In this document: piece by piece, positions 10,263 through 22,215 of the stretch
Position numbering within the stretch: the first letter of the stretch is position 1
Layout of the letters: each line of letters starts with the position of its first letter
Origin: Lasiosphaeris hirsuta
Lineage: Eukaryota; Ascomycota; Sordariomycetes; Sordariales; Lasiosphaeriaceae
Length of the DNA stretch: 64,000 bases
Direction: 5' to 3'
Assembly: GCA_030549175.1 (NCBI GenBank)
Contig: JAUKUA010000003.1
Coordinates: 3,658,001 to 3,722,000, forward strand
The notes under the pieces: model-generated
What the model was told of the DNA's origin: nothing
The model's database searches: none
The model's input: only the letters and a program-made list of their open reading frames with translations
Made by a program: the position numbers and the translations under genes

Positions 10263-12177
10263 TCACACAGCTGACAAACTCCGCATCAGCTCCGGTCCCT
10301 GAGGGTTCCCTGTCTGTACCCTCAAAGAAGCGCTGAACCGACTGCCTTGGCGAATCTTCTCTCCGTACATGATGAAGAGAAGCGGTACAAAACCCAAGCC
10401 GGCGCCGATGACGGCAAGAACTGTGCACGACCAAGAGATGCCCAGCGACTCGAGCATCTTATCCGTGGCAAGCGGGATGAGAGCGCCCGCGATGCTCCGT
10501 GTCATGGCGCATGCTGCCAGCGCCGAGGCGGAATAAATACCATACGCGTCGGCAATGTACTGTGGCTTACGGGTTAGTAATTTGATGTCTTTGTTAGGTA
10601 ATTACACAGAGATGTATATGACTGTCTCACATTTATCATGGCCGTGTAGATCAGCTGATAGGCGAAGCCGTAGGGAACCATGGCGAGCAAGGGCACTATC
10701 CAAGGAACATCCGGCTTGGACGCCCAGCCAAGCCAGAGAATTGAGACAACAAACGCCGGCCCACTTGCACATGCGACTGGCAGCCGCAGGTATTCGGCCT
10801 TTTTCTCTGGATGCTTGGCACTTATGCTTGGCGCTATGCTGTCGTACCACAGAAAGGCGAAACACGCAGCGAATGTTCCAAGTCCCACTTTGTTCAACGT
10901 CAGTCCACAACTTGCAAGATCGCGAAAGCACGGCATGGTTCTTACTGATACTAAAGGCAACCCCGGAAATGCCAGCGCTAAATCCGTAAACCCCTTGGAA
11001 GATGAAGGGGAATATTCTCACTAGCATGTAAAACACGGCGTATAGGAACGCCATATACACACAGGTGAGCGAAAGGAGCATCTCTGTGCAAAGCAGATAG
11101 AGTGGCCGGGATAATGTTGTTCTCTGCGCCGTTGGTCAGCTCGGAAACGGATCAAGGGGGGCACAATGACATACGAGAGACGGCCAAAACGGCGATCGAT
11201 TTACATCGGCCGGGGCGATGAACCACCGGCTACCTGCCTGCTTGTTCATCTTGGCAGCCTTTTTCATCAATATTTTGGACGCAAGCGTCTCGGGCAACGC
11301 GATTACGGCCCCGAGCGAGACCACGGCTACGATGAAGGCGATCCTTTAGGAGCCAAAGTTAGCAACGACACCGCTTCCTGAGCCACAGTCAAAACCCGGC
11401 CAGAGGGGAAGGGACTTGCCAGAAAGTCCACCTCCACCCCAGCGGACTAACAAACCCCGAGATGATGGGCCCCGATAGCGGCCCGACGACGGTCGCAGCC
11501 GACCATATCATAATCATGCGGCCGCGGACGGCCTCGTCGCCAAAGACATCGGCCACGACGCCGCCGATGACGCTCAGCGGCGGCGAGCCGAACGTGCCCG
11601 TCAGGAAGCGGAACAGCAGAAAGGACGGCCAGGTGGGTGCCAGGGCGGAGCCGAGGACGGACAGGGCGAACAGGACGAATCCCGCCGTGAGGATCGGCTT
11701 GCGGCCGTGGCTCTCGCTGAGCGGGGCGAAGATGAGGGGCCCGAACATGAAGCCGACGAGGTAGACGGAGGCGGGCAGGACGGCTTGCGGGCCCGGCGCC
11801 ACGCCGAAGGCGCCCTCTAAGTAGGGCGACAGGTTCGAGGTGACGGTCGAGCCCATGGTGCTGTTGGCGCACAAGACGGTGCCGATGATGATGATACATA
11901 TTTTCTTGGTCTGCGGCGAGTTGGCTTGGTGTTAGTTTGTGTGTTTTGGGAGTCGCCATTTGATTGATTCTAATCTGTGTTATTTGCTCACCCAGGACCA
12001 GTTGTGCGGGTGTTCGGGGTCGTTGTGCTCAAAGGATACAAGGGTCAGAGGTGCGGCATCTCCGGGAGACTGCGGACTCTGTGGGCTCGGCGGGCTGTCT
12101 GTCACTAGAGTGTCTTGGCTGTAGGTTGTGATGGTGACCGAGGGTATCGGATTGATCTTCTTTGAAATCTGCTCCAT
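10263..12177 (-). CDS. MFS transporter, DHA1 (12-spanner drug/polyamine:H+ antiporter) type
   Basis: Exons (minus) 12177-11992, 11910-11420, 11343-11175, 11123-10952, 10887-10631 and 10559-10263 join in frame to 523 residues. The cytosolic N-terminus ends in NDPEHPHNWSW, the usual pre-TM1 motif of fungal DHA1 transporters. FAPLSESHGRKPI matches motif A between TM2 and TM3. RFLTGTFGSPPLSVIGG and GPLSGPIISGFV match motifs B/C of TM4 and TM5. SRPLYLLCTEM opens the second half, and the long central loop ends there. TM10-12 follow at IAGALIPLATDKMLE. The protein should export small molecules across the plasma membrane in exchange for protons; the substrate cannot be told. Intron 2 (11344-11419) has a GC donor (GCAAGT), which the frame requires. 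The first in-frame ATG is at 12177. An upstream exon is possible because the frame stays open to 12213. Confidence 0.88.
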
Positions 12178-14085
12178 GGCCTCGGCTGTAGTGATGCAGG
12201 GGGGCGAACTCAATTACCTTACTCTTTACCTCGATAAATGCAGCAGAAAACGCAACGAAAAAAGAGGAATAGGGGCCCTGAAAGACGTCCAGAGGCTCGG
12301 GCCGGAAAGTCAAATCCACGGCGTCATGTCGGGCTTGTATATATGCTCGAAGCTCGAAGTTGCCAATGGCTTTGGATGTGTCATGGTCGGTCTCTAGCTC
12401 GATGAATCGGCCCTTGGGTCTGCTTGCGTCTTCTGTGCTAGTCGGTCGTGAACCGTGGCCGTGTCTAATTCATGGACGCAGAGCCCACATGGCTGGGCAC
12501 GAAAAGCATGTCGCATAGCTAGGAGCTTAATCCCCTGGCGTCCGTCCGATGACGGTCTGTCTGCAACTCCGATAGCTCTCCGGTGACAGGGCCTCCTGCG
12601 AAACGAAGACTGCAGCGCGCCTGTGGACGGACGGACTGCGGGTGCCCCTTCCGAGTCTAATGAAACCTACAGGAAAACAGAAGAAAAAAACAGGGAAGCA
12701 AGCAAACCACAACGGCCTCTGGCACTGTCGAGGCGCCATTGTGTTCCCTCGGCAGCCAGTGGCCTGCGCGGGACGAGAGTCACCTATCAAAGGCAGAGCA
12801 CCTGTGTAAGTTGCTCGCATCCCGGGATTTCTGTCGATTGGGAGACCACGGCACGGGAGGAGAGGGAGGAACAGGCAAACAAACAACAACGGCTCCTTTT
12901 CCTGCCCCGAAAACGCTGAACAGGAAACCGTCGGCAGGAGCCAGGAACCAGGGCGGTCAGACATCCCACGCCGGAGGCCGAACCGGTGCCGATACAGGTT
13001 GCAGATGGATCGGGAGATGGGGAGAGGGGGGGGGGGCTTGGGGTGATCGTGGGACGGTTCCCGATAGCCCGGCGATGCCCCTCCGCCTCTCTGCCACCTC
13101 GCTGCCGCCCATCTGCTGCTCCAATGGATCCCGTACCCAGCACGCTCTAGGAGGGCCGACGGCGCCTCCAGGACGGCTTCTCGACAACTTCCATGCGCAA
13201 TAGCGGTGTGATGATTGGGCGCCGCCGTCACCTGACATCGTGAAAAAAAAAAAAGAAAAAAAAAAGATATGTTGGAAAAGCGGATTGCATTGTCGTCGAT
13301 GCAGTCGACGCTATTTTTTCCAACGCCAGCTTCCGAGTCGGGTTAACACGGCGTCGACAGGGCATCTCACCCTTGTTTAGTCCATGCCCGAAGCTCGCGG
13401 CCCGTGGGATGGCGGCAGCCCGATTGGTCCCGGAAATGCAGAGAGGTCATCTGCCGTCAACGCTCGGCTTGCTTATTGCCGAGCGCCTCACTATCGGAGG
13501 GCCAGGGCTTTCGAGTCGGCAGAACCCTGACCGACTTTCACCATGGCCACACACTGCGAGCCCTCTCTGCTACAATCCCCTTGCTCCGTCTTGACACTGG
13601 ACTCCGTGATAAACACACAATACTATTCCGCTGTCTCAACCCTATCCCAACTCTCGTTTTCCATGCTACACGTCCAGCTCCCTGTTTCATTTCTCCGGGC
13701 CACATCCGCAAGCCACCATGAACAAGCCCGGCCTTAAAGGAGTGTGGCATACGAGCAGACGCAAACCCATCTGCACAGGATTTCGAAAAGACGTGCCAAC
13801 GCCAAGTCCCAACTTCTCCAGCTCCGCGCCACTCAAACCGCGAGCTATGAACGCCGTCGCCAAGGTATCTCCTAATAAGTAAGTCATGACCAAGGTACCA
13901 GAATCAAAGAAAGGTTCCAACATCAATGCCCATGCCCGTGTTCCGAGCCCGACCCGGTATAAGCCAAAGTGGATACGAGATAAGCCAAAACATCGATACG
14001 CACCCGCAAACGCGCACCTGGGGATATCCGAGAAGTCCCGAAATGAACGAGCTGGACCTGATTCCGCAACAACTCGTGCCATCTC
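12178..14085. other. Intergenic region, MFS promoter and acyltransferase 3' side
   Basis: Contains the MFS promoter, an A-rich tract at about 13242-13265, and a GC-rich stretch (12530-13230) where stops are rare in every frame, so overlapping spurious frames arise on both strands. No protein family is recognised. Confidence 0.4.
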
Positions 14086-15556
14086 TTACGACACCAGACT
14101 CACTAGCCGAGCCCAAATCTTGGAAATCACGTTCCACACAAGGCCGACGCCGGCAAGCACGGCGAAGATCTGGAGGAACTCGAACCGGCGTCGAGTCCGG
14201 ACCTCTGTCTCTAGGAAGCCCTCATGGCCCTTGGTGACAGCCTCCGCCGAGCTGGGGGGAAACCGGCCGGTAGATACGTACTGCTCCAGGAGCGCATCCT
14301 TTTCATACCACCGCTCACGGAGCCACGCGTCAAACTCCTCAGCCGTGTCCAAGGGGATATCGGCGACACGGAAGCGCCGCCAGTAAAAGTTGACCGACTT
14401 TGGCGGCTGCCCGCGGAAGTAGGTCCCAGACAGGGTGAACATGTCCTCGCCAAACTTTCCTCGCCTGTTGAATTCCGCCATGTTAGCTCTCAGATGCAGA
14501 AAATGGGATTCCAGGCCGGCTTACGGTATCCCCTCATACGCAACCGTACAGTCGTAGACATAGTCTACCGTACCCTTCAGCTCCGTTAGGCAGAAGTAGG
14601 TACCCGTGCTTCTCGGGAGTAGCAAGTGCTCCGTGTCCTTGACTCCAATCTTTTCGGCCCACGCAGTCGACTTATCCTTGCCGTTTTGCGATGCATTCGT
14701 CCCCTCGGGGAACAAAAGCAGCCACATGGGATTATAGTACTTGGTCCCCCCTGGCGTAACGTGCTGAGTCCTGAGTTTGCCCAACCGGTATGCCATGCGG
14801 TCCCGGTCGACCGACATTTTCCGGGACATAAAGATGAACCCGTAAAGCATCATACCGGGACCAATAACGGGCACATACTTGAGAGACTCCTTCAAAATGA
14901 TGTAGACGTATCCATGCATCCTCGGCGAATTTGCGTACCCCACCCACCAAAGATAAAGCCAATCGGTGTAGATCTACCACAGTGTCAGCCGCCTGGTAAT
15001 TCGACTCTCGTTTCGCCTGCTGCGAAATTCCCTTCACTCACTTGGTGGTTCGCAATCATGACCATGCGCTCGGGAAAGGTGAACTCGACCCTGCCATCAC
15101 GTGTTTTCCTGATCTGGTCGGCGACCGAGGAGTCACCGCTGATCCGTATCGTGGTGGGGCCCCACCAGTGCGTCATCGTGGTAATCAGGAGCCCGAAGCA
15201 CTGCTTCGACCAGGCCATGTAGGCCTCATAGAGGTCACGGCTTACCCAGTACAACGGGGCACCGACGAGCTGCGAAAGGTGGACACTGGCCAATGCGCGA
15301 GAATTATTAGTCGCCGTAGTAAAACACAGTGGAAAGACGGTGGGAACGGAACATACGCAGAGATGCAGGTAAAGAAATAGGCGATAAATGTAAACCCTCG
15401 CAAAACCTGCATAAGTCGACCATGCTTTTCCTTACCCGACGAATGAACCCTTGGGTCAGGGTCTGCCAGTGTGGCACCGGCGAACACCTCCGGTGCGGGG
15501 GGATCGCTCGGGGTTTGGGCCGGGGCAGGCGCCCGATTGCGAAGCTCGTTGGCCAT
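14086..15556 (-). CDS. Lysophospholipid acyltransferase (PlsC/AGPAT family, CST26/LCLAT1-like)
   Basis: Exons (minus) 15556-15357, 15285-15042, 14973-14525 and 14464-14086 give 423 residues. The N-terminal tail is Pro/Ala-rich, and the first membrane segment is at about residues 50-65. The catalytic NHQ-x-x-x-D motif is residues 146-152 (IANHQIYTDW), formed across intron 2. FPEGT at residues 236-240 is the acyl-acceptor glycerophosphate-binding motif. YEGIPRGKFGED and SVNFYWRRFRV follow, as in fungal homologues. An acyltransferase C-terminal domain (EFDAWLRERWYEKD) and a last hydrophobic helix come next. The enzyme should move an acyl group from acyl-CoA to a lysophospholipid, probably in the ER or mitochondrial outer membrane. 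Whether it prefers lysophosphatidic acid, lysophosphatidylinositol or lysocardiolipin cannot be decided. It is divergent from the NAD kinase gene. Confidence 0.92.
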
Positions 15557-16726
15557 CGCGGGTGTCGGTCGGCCGAGGAATTCTCGGTTCCGGTAGGTAA
15601 TGAGCGGGGCGTGAGGTAGATCGGATTGCGAACGTCGAGGGAGGGGAAAGCCTCTTTTTGAGAACGGTCGAGAGGCGCAGGCGAGGCAGAACTCTCGCAG
15701 AGGACCCTGAGGGTTTGGTTGAGAGCAAGGCACCCGCCCAGGCACAGTGACAGAAAGCAAAAAAAGCTCGCGCGGCTGATTACTTGGAGGTTGGTGACTC
15801 GATTTATTGCGGCTGGCGCGATAACAGCTTTGAAGCTTCGGTGGGTGTGGTGCGACGAGCGGTTCGACAAACGGGGGGGGGGGGGGGGGGGGGGGCGACG
15901 GGTGTGCGAGGAGAGGCGTTCTAATGTGGGAAAGCCGTTAGAGTCATTGTCGTGAACGATTAGGTTTGCCCCGTAGGTATCAGGGAGATGTCAAACTCGA
16001 ACTCGCAACTCTGGCGGTTCGGCTGGTAGGAGGTCTGGTCTTTTGCAGGGTCGGGTCCAGGATGGCGGATGATGCGGAGGGGAGCTCCTGGGCTGGCGTT
16101 GGCGTTGGCGTTGGCCTGCAGCGGGCTCGAGTTGTGGGTGTGCGAGAGTCGTGTGTGTGTGCCTGTGGGCGCTCGTGTGCCTGTGTGTGACATCGACAGC
16201 CAGTCACATGCGTCTGGACAGCAGCCCATCCCACCTCCAGCTCCCCAGGCTCCAACTCCAGCTGCGGGGCGGAGGACGGGAGCTTCGGTAGTACCATGCT
16301 CCCAGCTGGCAGCGGGGTCCGCGGGTGCTGGTGTGGTCCGGGCTCGGCTTCTCCAAATGTTCCAGCCCTCCTCTGCCAGCTCCAAAGCTCGGACCAGAAA
16401 ACTCCCCTTGACCCCCCAGACTTGGCAACTCGATTCAGCCTCAGCAGCCCAGGTAGCCCCAATTGGGGCTGGTGTCTTCCACGCCTTCATGCAGGTGGAT
16501 ATCATCGGTTGTCTGCGTCAGTGGACCCCCCTCGCCGGTTTTCCGTCCGCGTGCAAGGAATCGGCATCCACAAAGTGCGAGTGTCCACCTTATCGACAAC
16601 CTCGAAACGACTTCCAGATCGCCATGACCCCCTAAAATCTCCGCCGCGCCTTTCGATGGCGTGTGGCTACCGATCGCTCGACCTCCCGCATTCCATCGCA
16701 TTACAATCCCAGCCAAACATGTCGGC
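15557..16726. other. Divergent promoter region (acyltransferase / NAD kinase)
   Basis: About 1.2 kb between two divergent genes. It contains a poly-G run, a (GGCGTT)n-like microsatellite at about 16096-16115 and a GT-rich run at about 16148-16190. Open frames over 15960-16660 occur on both strands and look compositional. Confidence 0.5.
15873..15895. repeat. Poly-G tract (23 G)
   Basis: Uninterrupted run of 23 G in the promoter region upstream of the acyltransferase, the longest G/C homopolymer in the window. Confidence 0.95.
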
Positions 16727-18247
16727 ATGTCAAGGTCTCGTCGTTTTTTCATCGCCGCCATCGTCTTGAACTCGCCCAAGATGACTGCGCCTAGGCACCG
16801 AGTGCTGGCGGTTAGGGGATCGAAGAGGTTCGCCGAGCCGAGGAGATACGTTCCAGGGCTTCGGTTTTTTTCCGCCTCGTCCAAGCGCAGACAGATCCTT
16901 GACGTCGCGACGTTGCCAGATCGCATTGTGCCACACTATCAACAGACCTCGGCATCGTCGCTGCTCTCGCTGCAATGGCCACGGCCGCCGCGCAACATTC
17001 TGCTCATGCCCAAGTTGCATGCGCCCCAAGTTATTATCTCTGCCGTCGAGTTTGCAAAGCATGTCCACGGCAACTACCCCGGCCTCAATCTGGTCTTCGA
17101 AGCCCACGTCGCCAAGCATATCCACGACAGCTTGCCATTCCCCATATACGCGACCAATCTGGTCGGCAGCACCGATCAGTATGCGAAGAAGATCGATCTC
17201 GTGACCACCATGGGTGGCGATGGCACGATACTGCGTGCCGCGAGTCTGTTTTCCATGCACAACAGCGTGCCTCCGATCCTGTCTTTCAGCATGGGCACCC
17301 TGGGCTTTTTGGGGGAGTGGAAGTTCGATGAATACAAACGGGCATGGAGGGAGTGTTATATGAGCGGCTGTCCAGTCGGGGTCGAGGATCTGGGCGATCC
17401 CCATACGCGAGTGACCACGGCAAGTCAGCAGTCGGGAAGCCAAATTGGCCACGAGGATCCGCAGCTTGGGGATTGGGACAGTGTCCGCGGGAATGGGAAG
17501 TGCATGGGGTTGAATCGGACATCAAAGATCCTCTTGAGGAATAGGTTGCGAGTGGGAATCTACGACAGCGAGGGTAACAACATAAACGAACAGCTGATCC
17601 CCACCTCTACCGCCGAGCCGGACCTCGGGTCAGACCTCTCGCAGGACGGCTTTTCTCTGCAGTACCCTAAGCGCTCTTCTTCCATCAGTGGCGGTATTCC
17701 GCCCTCCCTGCACGCCATAAATGAGGTCTCTATCGACCGTGGCGCCCATCCCCACCTCGCAATCATTGACATTTATGTCAACAACCACTTTTTAACAGAG
17801 TCTGTGGCCGATGGCATCCTAATAAGCACACCGACAGGCTCGACCGCTTACTCGCTCAGCGCGGGGGGGTCAATTGTCCACCCTCTGGTGAAGTCTCTCC
17901 TCATCACCCCCATAAGTCCGCGCAGCCTCAGCTTCAGGCCGCTGGTGCTGCCTCTGCACACCAAGGTGGCGCTGAGGCTCAGCAAGAGAAACCGCGGGCG
18001 GGAACTGCCCGTCAGTATCGACGGCAAGAGACGCGTTGGCGTCACCATAGGAATGGAGGTCCGCGTCGAGGGTGAGAGACTGGAGAAGATGGCCGAGGGC
18101 TGGAGGGGCGGTGTTCCGTGTGTGATACGGGCATCCTCCAAGGGCGACGGCGAGGGAATCGCCGAGGATGATGATTCGTGGGTTGGCGGGCTGAACGGAC
18201 TGCTCAAGTTTAATTATCCCTTTGGGGAGCCTGGCGAGTCGCACTGA
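16727..18247 (+). CDS. NAD(H) kinase, probably mitochondrial (Pos5-like)
   Basis: A single exon of 506 residues from the first in-frame ATG. The first ~50 residues are rich in Arg and Ser with hydrophobics and almost no acids, like a mitochondrial presequence; a second ATG (16781) also leaves such a signal. The ATP-NAD kinase fold shows the GGDGT motif at residues 163-167 (VTTMGGDGTILRAA) and FSMGTLGFLGEW. NEVSIDRG supplies the NE pair, and DGILISTPTGSTAYSLSAGG is the conserved NAD-binding block. SFRPLVLPLHTKVAL follows, then the C-terminal SIDGK. Two insertions (about residues 225-275 and 300-335) are acidic or Ser-rich and variable in fungi. The reaction is NAD+ (or NADH) + ATP to NADP(H), supplying mitochondrial NADPH for antioxidant defence and Fe-S/arginine metabolism as for yeast Pos5. 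Preference for NADH is inferred from family only. Confidence 0.93.
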   Translation: MSRSRRFFIAAIVLNSPKMTAPRHRVLAVRGSKRFAEPRRYVPGLRFFSASSKRRQILDVATLPDRIVPHYQQTSASSLLSLQWPRPPRNILLMPKLHAPQVIISAVEFAKHVHGNYPGLNLVFEAHVAKHIHDSLPFPIYATNLVGSTDQYAKKIDLVTTMGGDGTILRAASLFSMHNSVPPILSFSMGTLGFLGEWKFDEYKRAWRECYMSGCPVGVEDLGDPHTRVTTASQQSGSQIGHEDPQLGDWDSVRGNGKCMGLNRTSKILLRNRLRVGIYDSEGNNINEQLIPTSTAEPDLGSDLSQDGFSLQYPKRSSSISGGIPPSLHAINEVSIDRGAHPHLAIIDIYVNNHFLTESVADGILISTPTGSTAYSLSAGGSIVHPLVKSLLITPISPRSLSFRPLVLPLHTKVALRLSKRNRGRELPVSIDGKRRVGVTIGMEVRVEGERLEKMAEGWRGGVPCVIRASSKGDGEGIAEDDDSWVGGLNGLLKFNYPFGEPGESH

Positions 18248-20815
18248 AGGCCCGTAAGACTGGTTCGTGGTGGAATTCGAAATCTCGGCCTTCAAGTTGT
18301 TTTGTATGTATACGCATGGCGACCCATGCAAACCGATACCCTGCAGTACACCTGTACAGTGGACTGTTGAAAGTCCCACCCTGGCCACCCTGCTAGCACT
18401 GACCTTTTCATGCCGCTCAGGGCGTGTGACATAGTTGGTATGCACGGGGACGGAGAAAGAAAACGCAGAGGGATGAATAATAAATGCCTCGGGCGGCTGT
18501 GTGTGGTGTTGTCGTGCTACCGTACACAGAGACGCGGGCGGCCGCGGGTATGTGCCACATGACGTAGAATAGAATAGAGGGCAGGCAGCGCGACTATTCA
18601 TCGAGAATCAGATCCGCGACGACGGCTCATGGGCAACCTAAAGCATTTCCCTACCGAAGAAGCTTTGGCTCCGGGCCTGTGCCTAATCACGTTGGGTCAC
18701 GCGTGTGGGGAATCATTGACCCCTTGGCCAACTGAAAAGGGGCAAAGGGAGCATGAGATGGTGCAGCGAAATGTCCGATTCGCTTACTGCTGCTACGCAG
18801 GCCTCAGGCTTTTGTGACCACCATATGATAAATGTCTCTCGTCTGATGCTGATACGAAGTCGTAATATTCTCGTGCCCTAGTTTCCATTACGCCTATTTT
18901 TTGGCTGTCAAGTAATAATTCAAATGCGCCATGAAAATTTGCAATTTACCACCCCCCCCCCCCCCCCAGTCCAACTACCTAAGGCGATGGGTTTCTTCAA
19001 GCTTGCCGGCCTAATAAAAGGCAGGGGCTTTTTGATAGCTCCCACGGCCTGGTCAGGGGAGGTGTCCATTGGGGCCTATCAGTATCATGGTTTGGACCAA
19101 TATCGTCCTGCGAGCCACCTTGGGGGAAATGCCGCGTCATTTTCCCCGAGTCTCCAGTCCGATGGGCAGCCAAGCCTACATTGTCCTCTCGGGGGGTCGG
19201 ATAGATTGGCTTGTCGGCTAGTAAGGGGCGGAGACTAAGACGTCCAGCTGCTGATCAGAGTTTGAATACGCAACCCATCGGCGCGATGCTCACCCTGTTT
19301 GAAGATCCGTGCATGGGGCGCATCGACAACATCTTGATACCTGACCAAAGGCGGACGTGGGAGGAGCGACACAGCGGTTCCGCGGCAGATAACGTGGGGC
19401 AAGAGCTGGGAGGGAGCAGCCATCAGAGCCGCGTCCCAGCCTTGGTCGTGCAATTCCGTGATAACACGAGACACCATCACTGGCTGAGGTGTCCAACGTC
19501 TTCCAGCTTGTCTCTCGTAACCCACCCACGCCCCTACTCTATCCTGCAAAGTGGGACGTACCCGACACGCCTTAATAGGGTGGCCACAAAAGGGATCACG
19601 CCACCGAGAGGCCGTAAACGACAGCCCGAGGTACTTGGTGAGGTACTTGGGGCTACCTTGGCTCCCCCGTCGCATTCCCAAGACAGCGCTCAAGTCTTCT
19701 AGAATCGAGATTGGCGTAATGGTGCTGAGATTCCCTCGCTGAAAAGACAAGACCGGTATGTTGCGTCCCGCCAACTCCCGCACAATAGACACCGTCATTA
19801 GGCCGCTTATCGTGTTACAATTCTTCCAGGCTCGGTCGTACATGGCCCGGCAGGACTACCGCCTCTGAGTCTTGCCTCCCCCACAGGATTCTCGACAGTG
19901 GGTCAATATCTAACACGCCATTCATTGTCAGCAGTCCCACGCCATCCTAATGTGTTGGTAGCCCGAAGGCCTCTCCCCGTCCGTCAGGTTGCAGCTCGCC
20001 TGCATACTGCTAGGCTGAGCTGGCTCCCTGATACCGTTCGACTGCATAGACGAGAATGATGGGGGAACCCTCGTTCTGCTCCGGACCGCAATCACCATAT
20101 GCCATGCCGTGTAGAGCCTATCAAACCACCAATTAGGACGTGGAGTCTCTCGATCCCTCGTGCAGCTTTGCATATCTAGCCTTCGAGAGTGAAATACGAC
20201 ATCTGACCAAGATATCGCAAACCTCGCAATAGGCAGTATACAATGACCATGCCACAAGCGCTATGCGGCGCTACTGCTGCCGTTGTACTTCGGCCTTCCC
20301 CACAAGCCCATAGTTTCTCCCATTTGCCCTTGGATTTCGTAATTTGTAGTGAGTTCAGGTGTCCTATCTTGATACGGCCACATTATACTAGCCTGACTCC
20401 CGCAAGAGATAGCGGTAAGCGCGCGTGTTTTTCGAATTTATTCAGACGTCGCATTTATCAAGCGGCGAATCGTTGGCTCATAGCCACTAGTAATGAATCT
20501 ATTTGTGCGAGTCCTAGCGATCGAGTAGTTTTTGGAGCCTGACTCTCGAAGAACATTGGCTAAAAGACACATTGCGAGACAAGATATAGGCAAAACATTC
20601 ACCAGGAAGACATCAATCTATAAAATAAAATAAAAAAGATTGTAATTTGGAGACGGTATTGTGCAGCTCAAGTGCTAAAGGAACTGCATCATGGGAGGTG
20701 AAGTGACTTGAAGTATCAAGACAGGAAGTAGAAGATTGTCTCATCCAATTCGTTATAGGGATAAAAAAGAACGATTTAAGTGCTGTAGCACGAGGGCAAG
20801 TCCAATGTCGGGTTG
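18248..20815. other. Intergenic region
   Basis: 2.6 kb between the NAD kinase and the dioxygenase 3' end. It includes a 16-C run and an A/T-rich end (about 20570-20780). A 202-residue frame at 19235-19843 (minus) is the longest. It has no recognised family and is overlapped by a 163-residue frame on the other strand, so it is not called. Confidence 0.4.
18952..18967. repeat. Poly-C tract (16 C)
   Basis: Uninterrupted C run in intergenic DNA, one of several G/C homopolymers in this window. Confidence 0.95.
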
Positions 20816-22215
20816 CTAAGCGTGCGTCATAGCCTCAGCGTTCACATCGTCGCTGTCCTCGAGAATGAAAGCCGCTGAGCCCGACGTAAACTTCGGCGGA
20901 TTGTACTCAGGCGTGGGAAGCACTGGGTATTTTTTCTCGAGATATACGCCAGCAGGATCGCCATCCCCATTCGGCCCAAACGCAGCCTCCCAGGGTACTT
21001 TCATGGACTCGGGGACGTCCCAAGCAAGTTCCGAATTTCTCAACCACAGACGAACCAGGTGACGTCGTGGACCATTGTCGGAATCGACATACGGATCACG
21101 GGCGTGCAGGAGAGCCCAGTTGTTGATGAAGACCATGTCGCCAGGCTTCGTGTCCAGGTGCAACCGGTGTTTGGATGCTAGAGCAGAGAGAACATCCAAT
21201 GCATCACGCTGTGCAGAGGTCAGACTTGGGATGGATGACCCCAAGCCTTTCCTAGCAGTGACAGGATGAAGGCCAAGGCGACCGGGATCAACACTAATCA
21301 TGATGTTGCCTTCATGCGCCTTCAGCAAAGGTGCAAGAATGTGCCGTGGCGGGTTTCCCGAGCTGTAGCGTACGATGTTTAGCAGAATTGACACGGACTA
21401 TCAGGATGCAAAGACCAATGAAGGGCTGAACTGACATCTGGACGGGCCAGTCGGACTGAGACAAAACTTTGGAAATTTTAGGGTATGACGCCATGAGCTC
21501 CTGGTAAATGGCTTGTGAGGAAGCGACATATGTGTCCCCTCCATGTTCAGCCTGTGCGCGGACGTGGAGAGCGAGGATGTCAACCCCCATGTCACTGTGC
21601 CAAGCCTGGGAACAACTGTATTAGTACATATCCGAGTCGCATAGATAACTCTGATTACTGACCAGGCCCGTGGTCGTGTGAATGCCGTGACGAAGCTCTG
21701 GTGGCACCGTCCAGGTTTTCGAGTCGGTAACATGGGCTGGAACGATGCTGTCGTTAGTTTAAACGTTCCAAGATCGAGATTGAAGCTACCAAACCACAAA
21801 CTTAACATAGAGCCTTGCTTATCCTGAACGCCTCTCGTGTCCCCGATATAGCTTGCCATCCCCAAGAACGCGATGACATTGTCCTCAGGCGTGTAGTTGT
21901 TCGGGTTGAGTCCTCTGAAGATAACAAATCCTAGACCATGATGAACTTCGTCGCAAGCCAGCTCCAGGCGAGCCTGGAGTGTCGGGAGACGAAAGTTGTC
22001 GCGATTGACAGCGTCTCCGTCAAGCCCAAGTTCTGAGTACTAACCATCAGCCAATATTCAAAAACGGCGATATGGCGTCCTTGCTAACTCTTGAAGGCTT
22101 GGAGGGCTTGTTCAATCTCAGCCACACCCTCCATATTGATGTAGATCACGTTTGGTGTTGTCGGAGCTGACGTGTTCATGTCGATGGAGTCCTCGGACAT
22201 CCAAGTCTTCGCCAT
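20816..22215 (-). CDS. TauD/TfdA-family Fe(II)/2-oxoglutarate dioxygenase-like protein
   Basis: Exons (minus) 22215-22089, 22032-21802, 21736-21663, 21605-21436 and 21362-20816 join in frame to 382 residues. The HTTTGLAWHSDMG segment gives the iron ligands His147 and Asp149 (H-x-D), placed across intron 3. The distal ligand is His287 in NNWALLHARD, followed by an Arg-rich PRRHLVRLWLR that would bind 2-oxoglutarate. GDMVFINNWALLHARD and the LRNSELAWDVP tail are typical of fungal TauD-like proteins. Members hydroxylate taurine, sulfonates, aryloxyacetates or secondary-metabolite intermediates; nothing here fixes the substrate. There is no targeting signal, so it is probably cytosolic. Intron 4 was placed at the 3' site after CTACAG (21363), because the nearer GATAG would give a non-matching join. 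Confidence 0.88.

Noticed and set aside
12527..13231. 234-codon frame on the minus strand
   Set aside because: GC-rich stretch open in several frames on both strands; no family motif, no promoter/splice support, composition (Arg, Pro, Gly, Ser) typical of chance frames.
16661..16726. 22-codon upstream extension of the NAD kinase beginning with GTG
   Set aside because: Non-ATG start; the first in-frame ATG is 16727 and still leaves a presequence.
19235..19843. 202-codon frame on the minus strand
   Set aside because: Some protein-like stretches, but no recognised family, no splice-extended model, and a 163-codon frame lies opposite. Could be a lineage-specific gene; a protein search would decide.
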